Assembly: GCA_947489195.1 (NCBI GenBank) | Contig: CANLCT010000023.1 | Coordinates: 1 to 60,415, forward strand | DNA from: an uncultured Aquimarina sp. | Lineage (GTDB): Bacteria > Bacteroidota > Bacteroidia > Flavobacteriales > Flavobacteriaceae | Reading direction: 5' to 3' | Length of the DNA stretch: 60,415 nt | Shown here: piece by piece, positions 6,891 through 17,320 of the stretch | Layout of the letters: each line of letters starts with the position of its first letter | Numbering within the stretch: position 1 is the first letter of the stretch | Position numbers and translations under genes: made by a program | The notes under the pieces: generated by a model | Database searches by the model: none | What the model was told of the DNA's origin: nothing | What the model saw: only the letters and a program-made list of their open reading frames with translations

Positions 6891-9800
6891 ATGTCATCAA
6901 ACAAGAAATACTGGAAAAGTGTTGAAGAGCTAAGTGATAGCTCTATGGTTGAGGCGCTCAAGCAAAATGAGTTTTCTGAGGATATTCCTGTGGAAGAGTT
7001 TTTAGGAGATAAAGAGGTGCTTGATGAATCTTCTACATCACGTAGAGATTTTTTAAAGTATGTTGGGTTTAGTACTGCTGCTGCTACATTAGCAGCGTGT
7101 GAAGGGCCTGTGGTAAAAGCTATCCCTTATGTAGTACAGCCAGAGCAAATTGTTCCTGGAGTTGCAAATTATTATGCAACAACTATTGCTGATGGATTTG
7201 ATTTTGCAAACGTGCTTGTAAAAACTCGAGAAGGTAGGCCAATTAAAATTGAAAGCAACCGTTTAGCAGGTGCAAATGGAGGAGCTAATGCACGTGTGCA
7301 TGCTTCGGTGTTGTCAATGTATGATAATACACGTTTAAAAACACCTCAGGTTGGTGGTAAATCTACTGATTGGGTTGGGTTTGATAAGCAGTTAGCGGCA
7401 AAGTTGAGTAAGGTATCTGGTAAAATTGTGTTATTGACACAAACTTTTGCGAGTCCTTCAACGAGTAAGTTGATTGGTGAGTTTGCTTCAAAATATTCAA
7501 ATGTTTCTCATGTAGTTTATGATTCGGTTTCTAATTCTGAGGCTTTAGCTGCTTATGAGCAAGTATATGGTGTTCGAGGACTAGCTGATTATGACTTTGA
7601 AAAAGCATCAACAATTGTTAGTGTTGGAGCTGATTTTTTAGGTGATTGGCAAGGTGGTGGATATGATGCTGGGTATGCCAAGGGTCGTATTCCTCAGCAT
7701 GGTAAAATGTCTCGTCATGTACAGTTCGAAGCGAATATGACATTGTCTGGAGCGAATGCTGATAAGCGTATTCCAACTACGCCATCGCAACAAAAGCAAG
7801 TGTTAGCTGCGTTGTATGGTTATGTAATGGGGTATTCAGTAAATGCAAGTTTGCCTGCACCATTAAATGAAGCGGCTAAAAAAGCTGCGCAACAATTGAA
7901 AGCTACTGGTAGTAAGGCGGTTGTTGTTACGGGGATACAAGATAAAGATGCACAAGTAATTGCTTTGGCAATTAATAATAAGTTAGGAAGTAAAGTGTTT
8001 AATGCTGAGCGACCTAAATTAACCAGTCAAGGTGATGCTGCTAAAGTGAGTGCTTTAGTTGCAGATATGAATGCTGGTAAAGTTGGTGCAGTGTTAATAG
8101 TAGGGGTGAATCCTGTATATTCATTACCAAATTCAAAGGAATTTGTTAGTGGTTTGAAAAAAGTAGCGGTAACAGTTTCTTTTGCTTCAAGTAATGACGA
8201 AACTGCGGCTTTATGTGAATTTGTTGCAACAACGCCACATTATTTAGAATCTTGGGGTGATGTTGAAATAAATAAAGGAATGTATAGTTTGGTGCAGCCT
8301 ACTATTAGACCTTTGTTTAAAACACGTCAGTTTCAAGATACATTATTGCAATTAATCGGTTCTGGTTTAACTTATGATGCATACATGAAAAATGTATGGA
8401 AGTCTTCAATTTTAGGAGGAGCTTCATTTAATAAGGCTTTGCATGATGGGGTATTTAAAACAGCTGTTGTAACGAAGTCTGAAACAGAAGATGCTTCGGA
8501 AGAAAATGAAGAAGAATCAGCTTTTACAAGTTCGTTTGCTACATCTGTAAGGAGTTTGACTTCAGCGAAAGCGAAAGGTTTAGAACTTACATTGTATACA
8601 AAAACGGCAATGGGTAGTGGTAATCAAGCTGCAAACCCATGGTTGCAAGAATTGCCAGATCCATTAACAAGAGCTTCTTGGGATAACTACTTAACGGTTT
8701 CTAAAGCTGATGCGGAAAGCTTAGGTTTGGAAAATAAAAATGTAGCTAACGGAGCTTTAAATGGTAGTTATGCTACGGTAACTGTAGGTGGAGTTAAGTT
8801 GGAAAATGTACCTGTGATTATTCAGCCAGGACAGGCTAAGGGTTCTGCAGGTTTGGCATTAGGTTACGGAAGAAAACAAGGATTAAAAGAGGAGATGCAA
8901 GTTGGGGTGAATGCCTTTTCATTGTATCAAAACTTTAATAATGTGCAATCTGTAAAGATTGATAAAGCTGCAGGAGAGCATGAATTTGCTTGTGTGCAGT
9001 TGCAAAAGACTTTAATGGGTCGTGGAGATATTATCAAAGAAACGACTTTAGAGATATTTAATACAAAAGATAAGCCTTTATATAACCCGATGCCAATGGT
9101 TTCATTGGATCATCAGGAAACACCGGTGACTTCTCCAGATGTGGATTTATGGGATGAATTTGATCGATCAATTGGTCATCATTTTAATTTATCTATAGAT
9201 TTAAATGCATGTACTGGATGTGGTGCTTGTGTGGTGGCTTGTCATGCAGAAAACAACGTTCCTGTTGTTGGGAAGTCTGAAGTGCGTAGATCACGTGATA
9301 TGCACTGGTTGCGTATTGATAGGTATTATTCTTCGGAGGAAACTTTTGAAGGTGATAATGAAACAAAAGATGGATTTGATGGTTTAGGAGATAGTTTATC
9401 TGGATTTGGCGAGCTTGAAGTAGCTTCGGAGAATCCTCAGGTAGCTTTTCAGCCTGTAATGTGTCAGCATTGTAATCATGCTCCATGTGAAACTGTATGT
9501 CCAGTAGCGGCAACATCTCATGGTAAGCAAGGTCAAAACCACATGGCGTATAACCGTTGTGTAGGTACACGTTACTGTGCAAATAACTGTCCGTATAAAG
9601 TGCGTCGTTTTAATTGGTTCTTGTATAACCAAAATGATGAGTTTGATTTCCATATGAATAATGATTTAGGTCGTATGGTGGTTAATCCAGATGTAACGGT
9701 ACGTTCTCGTGGGGTAATGGAAAAATGTTCAATGTGTATGCAAATGACACAGAAAACTATTTTAGATGCTAAGCGTGATGGTCGTGTAATTAAAGATGGA

Positions 9801-9986
9801 GAATTCCAAACGGCATGTTCAAATGCATGTAGTACTGGAGCTATTACATTCGGAGATGTTAACGATAAGTCAAGTAAAGTGGCTAAATCATTAGAAGGAG
9901 ATCGTATGTATCACTTGTTAGAGCATGTTGGAACAAAACCAAATGTGCAGTATCAAGTAAAAGTACGTAACACAAAAGAAGCTTAA
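6891..9986 (+). CDS. actB: Alternative complex III subunit B, iron-sulfur / molybdopterin-oxidoreductase-like
   Basis: This 1031-residue periplasmic subunit joins a molybdopterin-oxidoreductase-like part (about 80-740) to a ferredoxin-like part (about 750-1030). The N-terminus has a twin-arginine motif (SRRDFLKYVG, R51-R52) and a lipobox ending in C70, so it is exported folded and lipid-anchored. Cysteine clusters for Fe-S centres begin at residues 774 (CTGCGACVVAC), 858 (CQHCNHAPCETVC), 890 (CVGTRYCANNC) and 946 (CSMC). The molybdopterin-like part is thought not to bind the cofactor in this complex. It moves electrons from the quinol site to the haems of ActA and ActE. Confidence 0.93.
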   Translation: MSSNKKYWKSVEELSDSSMVEALKQNEFSEDIPVEEFLGDKEVLDESSTSRRDFLKYVGFSTAAATLAACEGPVVKAIPYVVQPEQIVPGVANYYATTIADGFDFANVLVKTREGRPIKIESNRLAGANGGANARVHASVLSMYDNTRLKTPQVGGKSTDWVGFDKQLAAKLSKVSGKIVLLTQTFASPSTSKLIGEFASKYSNVSHVVYDSVSNSEALAAYEQVYGVRGLADYDFEKASTIVSVGADFLGDWQGGGYDAGYAKGRIPQHGKMSRHVQFEANMTLSGANADKRIPTTPSQQKQVLAALYGYVMGYSVNASLPAPLNEAAKKAAQQLKATGSKAVVVTGIQDKDAQVIALAINNKLGSKVFNAERPKLTSQGDAAKVSALVADMNAGKVGAVLIVGVNPVYSLPNSKEFVSGLKKVAVTVSFASSNDETAALCEFVATTPHYLESWGDVEINKGMYSLVQPTIRPLFKTRQFQDTLLQLIGSGLTYDAYMKNVWKSSILGGASFNKALHDGVFKTAVVTKSETEDASEENEEESAFTSSFATSVRSLTSAKAKGLELTLYTKTAMGSGNQAANPWLQELPDPLTRASWDNYLTVSKADAESLGLENKNVANGALNGSYATVTVGGVKLENVPVIIQPGQAKGSAGLALGYGRKQGLKEEMQVGVNAFSLYQNFNNVQSVKIDKAAGEHEFACVQLQKTLMGRGDIIKETTLEIFNTKDKPLYNPMPMVSLDHQETPVTSPDVDLWDEFDRSIGHHFNLSIDLNACTGCGACVVACHAENNVPVVGKSEVRRSRDMHWLRIDRYYSSEETFEGDNETKDGFDGLGDSLSGFGELEVASENPQVAFQPVMCQHCNHAPCETVCPVAATSHGKQGQNHMAYNRCVGTRYCANNCPYKVRRFNWFLYNQNDEFDFHMNNDLGRMVVNPDVTVRSRGVMEKCSMCMQMTQKTILDAKRDGRVIKDGEFQTACSNACSTGAITFGDVNDKSSKVAKSLEGDRMYHLLEHVGTKPNVQYQVKVRNTKEA

Positions 9987-10019
9987 TTAATTAACAAAGA
10001 AACTAATAGATAGTATATT

Positions 10020-11468
10020 ATGTCTCATTACGAAGCACCTATACGAAGACCTCTTGTAACAGGCGATAAAGGTTACCACGATGTAACTTTGGACGTTGTC
10101 GCGCCTGTTGAAGGAAAAGCAAATAAACAATGGTGGATTGTATTTTCAATTGCCTTTGTAGCTTTTGCTTGGGGATTGGGTTGTATGACCTATACCATTT
10201 CAACTGGAATTGGTACTTGGGGATTAAATAAAACAGTAGGATGGGCCTGGGATATTACCAACTTTGTATGGTGGGTAGGTATCGGACACGCAGGAACATT
10301 AATTTCAGCAGTATTATTATTATTCCGTCAAAAATGGCGTATGGCAATTAACCGTTCTGCGGAGGCCATGACTATTTTCTCGGTAATGCAAGCAGGTTTA
10401 TTCCCAATTATACACATGGGCCGTCCTTGGTTGGCATACTGGGTATTACCAATACCTAACCAATTTGGTTCGTTATGGGTAAACTTTAATTCACCATTAT
10501 TATGGGATGTATTTGCAATTTCAACTTACCTTTCGGTATCATTAGTATTCTGGTGGACTGGTTTGTTACCTGATTTTGCGATGATACGTGATAGAGCGGT
10601 AACACCATTTACAAAACAAATTTATAGTGTGCTTTCTTTTGGATGGTCTGGTCGTGCAAAAGACTGGCAACGTTTTGAAGAGGTTTCATTAGTATTGGCA
10701 GGTTTAGCAACTCCATTAGTACTTTCGGTACACACCATTGTATCTTTTGACTTTGCTACATCGGTTATACCAGGATGGCATACTACAATTTTCCCTCCAT
10801 ATTTTGTTGCAGGGGCGATCTTCTCTGGATTTGCTATGGTAAATACCTTGCTTATTATTATGCGTAAGGTATGTAACTTAGAAAATTATATTACACTTCA
10901 GCACATCGAGTTAATGAATATCGTTATTATGTTAACGGGATCTATTGTTGGTGTAGCGTATATTACAGAGTTGTTTGTAGCATGGTATTCGGGAGTAGAA
11001 TATGAGCAGTATGCTTTTTTAAACAGAGCAACTGGTCCTTACTGGTGGGCATATTGGTCAATGATGACTTGTAATGTGTTTTCTCCTCAGTTTATGTGGT
11101 TCCCTAAGTTAAGAAGAAGTATTATGTTCTCTTTCTTTATATCAATTGTTGTAAATATAGGGATGTGGTTTGAGCGTTTTGTGATTATTGTAACATCACT
11201 TCACCGTGATTACTTACCATCATCATGGACAATGTTCTCACCTACATTTGTAGATATTGGAATATTTATTGGTACCATCGGTTTCTTCTTTGTGTTATTC
11301 TTGTTGTACTCACGTACATTCCCTGTAATTGCACAAGCGGAAGTGAAATCGATACTTAAATCTTCAGGGGAGAAGTATAAGAAATTAAGAGAGGCCGGAA
11401 AGCCTACTTATGAAAGAGCTGAAGGAATTGTTGAATTATTAGCGGATAGTCAAGACGACCATCACTAA
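10020..11468 (+). CDS. actC: Alternative complex III subunit C, NrfD/PsrC-type membrane subunit
   Basis: This 482-residue polytopic protein of the NrfD/PsrC family has about ten membrane helices, starting at residue 41 (WIVFSIAFVAFAWGLGCM). Conserved features include GHAGTLISAVLLLFRQ and the Trp-rich TGPYWWAYWSMM. It is one of two related integral subunits, with ActF, that hold the quinol site and are proposed to couple quinol oxidation to proton movement. It starts 33 bases after actB and 19 bases before actD, fitting one transcript. The length is normal for the family. Confidence 0.93.
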   Translation: MSHYEAPIRRPLVTGDKGYHDVTLDVVAPVEGKANKQWWIVFSIAFVAFAWGLGCMTYTISTGIGTWGLNKTVGWAWDITNFVWWVGIGHAGTLISAVLLLFRQKWRMAINRSAEAMTIFSVMQAGLFPIIHMGRPWLAYWVLPIPNQFGSLWVNFNSPLLWDVFAISTYLSVSLVFWWTGLLPDFAMIRDRAVTPFTKQIYSVLSFGWSGRAKDWQRFEEVSLVLAGLATPLVLSVHTIVSFDFATSVIPGWHTTIFPPYFVAGAIFSGFAMVNTLLIIMRKVCNLENYITLQHIELMNIVIMLTGSIVGVAYITELFVAWYSGVEYEQYAFLNRATGPYWWAYWSMMTCNVFSPQFMWFPKLRRSIMFSFFISIVVNIGMWFERFVIIVTSLHRDYLPSSWTMFSPTFVDIGIFIGTIGFFFVLFLLYSRTFPVIAQAEVKSILKSSGEKYKKLREAGKPTYERAEGIVELLADSQDDHH

Positions 11469-11487
11469 ACTATAAAAGTAACTATAG

Positions 11488-12015
11488 ATGGCTTCAAAAG
11501 TTGTTCATGCCTATTACCTTGATGACGAGGTACTGATGGATGCAGTAAAAGCATTAAAAATTAAGCACTACCATATTGAAGAGGTGTTTACACCTTTTCC
11601 GGTGCACGGATTAGATAAATTGATGGGGTTGCCACACACACGTTTGGCTATTTGCTCTTTCTTATATGGATTAGTTGGTTTAACTGTAGCTATTACAATG
11701 ATGAATTACATCATGATTGAAGATTGGCCACAAGATATCGGAGGAAAACCTAGTTTTAGTTATATCGAAAACTTGCCTTCATTTATTCCAATTATGTTTG
11801 AGCTTACAGTATTTTTTGCAGCTCACTTAATGGTGATAACATTTTACATGAGAAGTAAATTATGGCCATTTAAAAAAGCAGAAAATCCAGATGAGCGTAC
11901 TACTGATGATCACTTTTTAGTAGAGGTTGATGCAAGTCATACTAATGTTGATGAGTTAACAGCATTTTTGAAAGATACTGGTGCTGTAGAAATTAATTTA
12001 AAAGATAAGGAGTAG
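11488..12015 (+). CDS. actD: Alternative complex III subunit D (DUF3341)
   Basis: This 175-residue DUF3341 protein has an N-terminal cytoplasmic alpha/beta domain (VVHAYYLDDEVLMDAVKALK). Two membrane helices follow, at about 54-73 (LAICSFLYGLVGLTVAITMM) and 96-117, then an acidic tail. ActD sits beside ActC in the membrane arm; its own role is structural or unknown. It lies between actC and actE with very short gaps of 19 and 4 bases. Confidence 0.92.
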   Translation: MASKVVHAYYLDDEVLMDAVKALKIKHYHIEEVFTPFPVHGLDKLMGLPHTRLAICSFLYGLVGLTVAITMMNYIMIEDWPQDIGGKPSFSYIENLPSFIPIMFELTVFFAAHLMVITFYMRSKLWPFKKAENPDERTTDDHFLVEVDASHTNVDELTAFLKDTGAVEINLKDKE

Positions 12016-12019
12016 CTTT

Positions 12020-12808
12020 ATGAGAACATTAATTAATTCACTATTTGCGTTTGCAGCTGTTGCATTGGTTACTTCTTGTAATAGTAAGAAAAAGCCAAAC
12101 TATCAGTATTTTCCAAATATGTATGAGTCTGTAGGCTATGAAGCTTATAGTTCACATAAAGTATTTTCTGAGAATAATGATTCTGAAGCTTTATTGCCAG
12201 TTGAAGGTACGGTTAAGAGAGGTTGGTTGCCTTATGATTATAAAAATTCTCCTGCAGGATATGCTGCTGCCAAAGCAGACTTAAAAAACCCATTACCTTA
12301 TACAGAGGATAATGCGGCTAAAGGGAAGGCATTATACGATATTTACTGTGCTATTTGCCATGGTGGTAAAGGGAATGGTAAAGGAACTTTAGTAAAAAGA
12401 GAAAAAATTCTTGGTGTACCTAGTTACGATGATCCAGGACGTAATATAACTGCGGGTAGTATTTACCATGTAATGTATTATGGTATTAACTCAATGGGTT
12501 CTTACGCTGCTCAAACAAGTATTGAAGAGCGTTGGCAAATTGCTCAATATGTGGAGTCGTTAAAAGCTTCATTAGAAGGTAAAAAGCCAAGAATTGATAA
12601 AGTTTCAAGTAATAAATCAAATGTTTCAATTGTTGAAGCTTTAATGGCAAATACAAAGGGGTATCATAGTTCTGATGTTGAGTTTGAAGGTGAATTTGAT
12701 GAGCATTCGAATATTAAAGAAGATGTAAAAGATAAAGTTTCTCATAGTAAGAAAGATCTATTAGGAGGTAAATCACATCATTCACACAAAGAAGCTGGTA
12801 AAAAATAA
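12020..12808 (+). CDS. actE: Alternative complex III subunit E, monohaem cytochrome c lipoprotein
   Basis: This 262-residue protein has a lipoprotein signal ending at C20 (VALVTSC). A class I cytochrome c fold carries CAICH at residues 110-114 and a candidate distal Met in INSMGSYAAQ. The C-terminal 60 residues are charged and His/Ser-rich (HSHKEAGKK at the end). It is the soluble-facing haem subunit that hands electrons on. The gene starts four bases after actD, suggesting translational coupling. Confidence 0.92.
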   Translation: MRTLINSLFAFAAVALVTSCNSKKKPNYQYFPNMYESVGYEAYSSHKVFSENNDSEALLPVEGTVKRGWLPYDYKNSPAGYAAAKADLKNPLPYTEDNAAKGKALYDIYCAICHGGKGNGKGTLVKREKILGVPSYDDPGRNITAGSIYHVMYYGINSMGSYAAQTSIEERWQIAQYVESLKASLEGKKPRIDKVSSNKSNVSIVEALMANTKGYHSSDVEFEGEFDEHSNIKEDVKDKVSHSKKDLLGGKSHHSHKEAGKK

Positions 12809-12837
12809 TTAAGTACGATTAACGATTTTTTTAAGAT

Positions 12838-14223
12838 ATGTATACGTTATCAAAAAATTTAAAATTAATTCCTATCATATTGATGGTTGTAGGAGCTATT
12901 GGGTTAGCTATAGGTTTTACTACTACACCAAGTACAATTGAGGAAGTAAAAGAACAATTGGCAAGTCATCATGATGCTCATGGGGCCACTCATGCACCTG
13001 CTGCAGACCATGGTGCTCATGAAAAAGATGCACATGGACATGCTAATGACAGTCATAAAGCGGCTGATGCTCATGGAGCACATGCTGCTACCGCTCACGA
13101 TGCACATGATAGCGATAAGCATTATGAACATGTTTTACATCAATTGCAAAATAAACCTTGGGCAGCATTATATGTTGCAGCTTTCTTTTTCTTTATGATT
13201 GCATTAGGCGTATTGGCATTTTATGCTATTCAATTTGCTGCACAGGCAGGTTGGTCTCCATTGTTGCTAAGAGTTATGGAAGGTATTACAGCTTACTTAT
13301 TACCAGGTGGTATTATATTATTTGTTATTCTAGCATTATCTGGACTTCATATGAATCACTTATTTGTATGGATGGACCCAGAAGTTGTAGCACATGATGA
13401 ATTAATTCAAGGGAAGACAGGATGGTTGAATGTGCCTTTCTTTTTAATAAGAGCAGCCATTTATATTGGAGTTTGGAGTTTATACCGTCACTTTGCTGTA
13501 AAGTATTCTCGTAACCAAGATGAAAGTCCAGAAGGTAATGTTTGGTACAAAAAGAGTTTTAAGTTAGCCGCTGTATTTTTGGTATTCTTTATATACTCTG
13601 AATCAATGATGTCATGGGATTGGATTATGAGTTTTGATCCACACTGGTTTAGTACATTATTTGGATGGTATGTATTTGCAAGTTTATTTGTAAGTGGAAT
13701 TACAGTAATTGCCTTAGTTACTATTTACTTAAAGTCTAAAGGGTATTTAGAACAAGTTAACGACAGTCACATTCATGATTTAGCTAAATTTATGTTCGGT
13801 ATTAGTGTATTCTGGACGTACTTATGGTTTTCACAGTTTATGTTGATTTGGTATTCTAACATTCCTGAAGAGGTGACATATTTCATTACACGTATTAATG
13901 ACTTTAAATTGCCATTTTTTGGTATGTTAATAATGAATTTCTTATTTCCAATATTGCTTTTAATCAATTCAGATTACAAAAGAATCAATTGGTTAGTAGT
14001 TATGGGAGGAATTGTAATATTATTAGGTCACTATATTGATGTATTTAATATGGTAATGCCTGCAACAGTTGGTAAATCATGGTTTATTGGAATTTCAGAA
14101 ATAAGTGCTGTATTACTATTTTTAGGAATTTTCATTTACGTAGTGTTTAATGCACTAACAAAAGCACCATTAGTACCTAAAGGGAATCCATTACTTGGTG
14201 AAAGTAAACATTTCCATTATTAA
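12838..14223 (+). CDS. actF: Alternative complex III subunit F, quinol-interacting membrane subunit
   Basis: This 461-residue integral protein of about ten helices is related to ActC. After the first helix (about 11-28) comes a loop at roughly residues 42-100 that is packed with His, Ala and Asp (HHDAHGATHAPAADHGAH and so on). The membrane core follows with SESMMSWDWIMSFDPHWFST, a family signature. In alternative complex III it pairs with ActC. The His-rich loop is long and looks like a metal-binding or proton-buffering segment. Last act gene, 33 bases before coxB. Confidence 0.92.
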   Translation: MYTLSKNLKLIPIILMVVGAIGLAIGFTTTPSTIEEVKEQLASHHDAHGATHAPAADHGAHEKDAHGHANDSHKAADAHGAHAATAHDAHDSDKHYEHVLHQLQNKPWAALYVAAFFFFMIALGVLAFYAIQFAAQAGWSPLLLRVMEGITAYLLPGGIILFVILALSGLHMNHLFVWMDPEVVAHDELIQGKTGWLNVPFFLIRAAIYIGVWSLYRHFAVKYSRNQDESPEGNVWYKKSFKLAAVFLVFFIYSESMMSWDWIMSFDPHWFSTLFGWYVFASLFVSGITVIALVTIYLKSKGYLEQVNDSHIHDLAKFMFGISVFWTYLWFSQFMLIWYSNIPEEVTYFITRINDFKLPFFGMLIMNFLFPILLLINSDYKRINWLVVMGGIVILLGHYIDVFNMVMPATVGKSWFIGISEISAVLLFLGIFIYVVFNALTKAPLVPKGNPLLGESKHFHY

Positions 14224-14256
14224 TAGAATTAAGACATTAAATTAAGATAGATTACA

Positions 14257-15315
14257 ATGACGATTTTTTTAATCTTACTAGTAGTAGCCCTGTTGGGTAT
14301 CACTTTTTGGCAACTTTCTAAAATATTAGAATTGTCCCAAGGATCAGCCGATAATTCACAAGTGGCTAATGATAAAGACAATTCAATGCAAGGTAAGCTG
14401 ATGCTTGCGTTTGTTGGTTTTTTATATTTTTTGACTGTATGGTGTTTTGTAAAGTATAATAGTTACTTTTTGCCAGAAGCAGCTTCTGAACATGGAGCAG
14501 ACTATGATAGATTAATGATGATCTCAGTCGTATTAATCATGTTTGTTCAAACAATAACGCAAGGGTTATTACACTTTTTTGCATACAAATACAGAGGTAA
14601 AAAAGAAAATAAAGCAACATTTTTTGCCGATAGTAATTTACTTGAGATTATTTGGACAGCAATACCTATTGTAACATTAGCAGCTTTAATTATCTACGGA
14701 TTGTATACATGGGTAGACATTATGAGTATTGATGACGATGAAGATGCATTAGTAGTTGAATTATATGCTTACCAGTTTGACTGGAGGGCACGTTATGCTG
14801 GTGCAGATAATGAATTAGGTAAAGCAAATGTGCGTTTTATAGAAGGTACAAATATTTTAGGAGTCGATGCTTCTGATAATTATGCACAAGATGATATTAT
14901 TGTGAATGAATTACATTTACCAGTTGGTAAAAAAGTGATTTTTAAAATGAGATCCCAAGATGTATTACATTCAGCTTATATGCCTTTCTTTAGAGCGCAA
15001 ATGAATGTGGTGCCAGGTATGATTACAGAGTTTTCATATACACCAACTAAAACAACTGAAGAGATGAGAGTTTCTGATTTTATGATGGATAAAGTGGAAA
15101 CAATCAATACTATTAGAAAAGCAAAAAGTAAAGATTTGTTAGCTAAAGGTGAAGAAGCATTAGAGCCTTATGAATTTGATTACTATTTATTATGTAATAA
15201 AATTTGTGGTGCATCGCATTTTAATATGCAAATGAAGATTATTGTGGAGTCAGAAGAAGACTACAATAATTGGATAGCAGAACAAAAAACATTTCGACAA
15301 GTAGTTTCTAAATAA
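14257..15315 (+). CDS. coxB: Cytochrome c oxidase subunit II
   Basis: This 352-residue subunit has N-terminal membrane helices (a short one at 1-18, then about 48-66 and 90-110, with another near 135-155) and a cupredoxin domain that holds the CuA centre. Ligands are visible: a His in VLHSAYMP and the C-terminal cluster CNKICGASHFNM (two Cys, His, Met). It accepts electrons from cytochrome c or directly from alternative complex III and passes them to subunit I. It is joined to the act genes, fitting the supercomplex known for this group. Confidence 0.94.
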   Translation: MTIFLILLVVALLGITFWQLSKILELSQGSADNSQVANDKDNSMQGKLMLAFVGFLYFLTVWCFVKYNSYFLPEAASEHGADYDRLMMISVVLIMFVQTITQGLLHFFAYKYRGKKENKATFFADSNLLEIIWTAIPIVTLAALIIYGLYTWVDIMSIDDDEDALVVELYAYQFDWRARYAGADNELGKANVRFIEGTNILGVDASDNYAQDDIIVNELHLPVGKKVIFKMRSQDVLHSAYMPFFRAQMNVVPGMITEFSYTPTKTTEEMRVSDFMMDKVETINTIRKAKSKDLLAKGEEALEPYEFDYYLLCNKICGASHFNMQMKIIVESEEDYNNWIAEQKTFRQVVSK

Positions 15316-15424
15316 GTATAGAAGCATTTTAATAAAAGAAGTATAATTTTATAATTTGTTCGATATATAGTATCGATATTTTATAAGATATTTATAATAG
15401 AAAACATACAAAAGGTTTTAAATT

Positions 15425-17212
15425 ATGTCAGCAGACGGACACGGACATCACAAAGAAACATTCATCACTAAGTATATTTTTAGTGAAGACCATAAAATGA
15501 TTTCAAAGCAGTATTTAATTACTGGTTTGCTTATGGGTATTATAGGTATTGCAATGTCGATATTATTCAGAATGCAAATTGCATGGCCTGAAGAATCTTT
15601 TGCAATTTTTGAAGTATTGTTAGGGAAATGGGCTCCTGATGGAGTAATGGATCCTAATGTTTACTTAGCTTTAGTAACTATTCACGGTACAATCATGGTG
15701 TTTTTTGTACTTACAGCGGGATTAAGTGGTACGTTTAGTAACTTATTAATTCCATTGCAAATTGGTGCACGTGATATGGCTTCTGGGTTTTTAAATATGG
15801 TATCTTATTGGTTATTCTTTTTGAGTAGTATCATAATGGTATTTTCTTTATTTGTTGAAGCTGGTCCAGCTGCAGCAGGTTGGACAATATACCCTCCATT
15901 AAGTGCTTTGCCACAAGCGATGCCTGGATCTGGAATGGGAATGACATTATGGTTGGTTTCTATGGCTATTTTTATTGCATCTTCATTGTTAGGATCTTTA
16001 AATTATGTAGTAACAGTAATCAACTTGCGTACTAAAGGAATGTCTATGACACGTATGCCTTTAACAATTTGGGCATTCTTTGTTACAGCAATTATCGGTA
16101 TAGTTTCTTTCCCAGTATTATTATCAGCAGCGTTGTTGTTAATTATGGATAGAGGTTTTGGTACTTCATTCTACTTAAGTGATATTTTTATTAAAGGAGA
16201 AGTATTGCATAATCAAGGTGGTTCGCCAGTATTATTTGAACACTTATTTTGGTTCTTGGGTCACCCAGAAGTATACATTGTATTGTTACCAGCTTTAGGA
16301 ATTACATCTGAAATTATTGCGACAAATTCACGTAAACCAATTTTTGGATACCGTGCCATGGTAGGATCAATTATTGCTATTGCGTTCTTATCAACAATAG
16401 TATGGGGTCACCACATGTTCGTATCTGGAATGAATCCATTTTTAGGTTCGGTATTTACATTTACAACGTTATTAATTGCAATTCCATCGGCAGTAAAGTC
16501 ATTTAATTACATTACTACTTTATGGAAAGGGAATTTACAGTTTAATCCAGGGATGTTGTTTTCAATAGGTTTAGTATCTACATTTATTACAGGTGGATTA
16601 ACTGGAATTATTTTAGGAGATAGTACATTAGATATTAACGTACACGATACTTATTTTGTAGTAGCGCACTTCCACTTGGTAATGGGTATATCTGCATTGT
16701 ATGGTTTATTTGCTGGGGTGTATCACTGGTTCCCAAAAATGTACGGTCGTATGATGAATAAAAATTTAGGTTATGTTCACTTTTGGGTAACGGCTATTGG
16801 AGCATATGGAGTTTTCTTTCCAATGCATTTTGTAGGTATGGCAGGCTTGCCACGTAGGTATTATACGTATACTAACTTCCCTTACTTTGATGATTTAGCT
16901 GATACGAATGTGTTAATTACTGTTTTTGCAATTATTACTGCAGCAGCACAATTAGTTTTCTTATATAACTTTATATCATCAATATTTTATGGTAAAAAAG
17001 CAACACAGAATCCATGGAAATCAAACACTTTAGAATGGACTACTCCAGTAGAGCATGTACATGGAAACTGGCCAGGTGAATTGCCAACAGTTTACCGCTG
17101 GGCGTATGATTACAGTAAAACAAATGCCGATGGTGAATATGTAATTGCAGGACAAGATTATGCACCGCAAGTAGTGCCTTTACAAGAAAATGAAGAAGAA
17201 TTACATCATTAG
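15425..17212 (+). CDS. coxA: Cytochrome c oxidase subunit I
   Basis: This 595-residue haem-copper oxidase subunit has about twelve membrane helices. Metal ligands and pathway residues are in place: VTIHGTIMVFF for the low-spin haem His, GHPEVYI for CuB His and the cross-linked Tyr, WGHHMFVSG for the paired CuB histidines, and HDTYFVVAHFHLVMG for haem ligands. It reduces oxygen to water and pumps protons. The gap from coxB is 109 bases, the largest in the operon, with no terminator seen. Subunit III is not in this window; the run ends at a strong terminator. Confidence 0.95.
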   Translation: MSADGHGHHKETFITKYIFSEDHKMISKQYLITGLLMGIIGIAMSILFRMQIAWPEESFAIFEVLLGKWAPDGVMDPNVYLALVTIHGTIMVFFVLTAGLSGTFSNLLIPLQIGARDMASGFLNMVSYWLFFLSSIIMVFSLFVEAGPAAAGWTIYPPLSALPQAMPGSGMGMTLWLVSMAIFIASSLLGSLNYVVTVINLRTKGMSMTRMPLTIWAFFVTAIIGIVSFPVLLSAALLLIMDRGFGTSFYLSDIFIKGEVLHNQGGSPVLFEHLFWFLGHPEVYIVLLPALGITSEIIATNSRKPIFGYRAMVGSIIAIAFLSTIVWGHHMFVSGMNPFLGSVFTFTTLLIAIPSAVKSFNYITTLWKGNLQFNPGMLFSIGLVSTFITGGLTGIILGDSTLDINVHDTYFVVAHFHLVMGISALYGLFAGVYHWFPKMYGRMMNKNLGYVHFWVTAIGAYGVFFPMHFVGMAGLPRRYYTYTNFPYFDDLADTNVLITVFAIITAAAQLVFLYNFISSIFYGKKATQNPWKSNTLEWTTPVEHVHGNWPGELPTVYRWAYDYSKTNADGEYVIAGQDYAPQVVPLQENEEELHH

Positions 17213-17228
17213 AAAATGATTCTATATT

Positions 17229-17252
17229 AAAAGCCCTCTTTAGAGGGCTTTT
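17229..17252 (+). terminator. Terminator of the act-cox operon
   Basis: A 10-bp stem AAAAGCCCTC / GAGGGCTTTT with a TTTA loop is followed by a run of T's. It lies 16 bases after the coxA stop. Confidence 0.9.
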
Positions 17253-17320
17253 TTTGTTTTTAGTAATTCCATATTAATCAAGTTTACCTATTTTTATAAC
17301 CTACATTTTATATAGTTATT

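Noticed and set aside
17213..17320. Search for cytochrome oxidase subunit III after coxA.
   Set aside because: A strong terminator follows coxA and ruvB comes next; subunit III must lie elsewhere.
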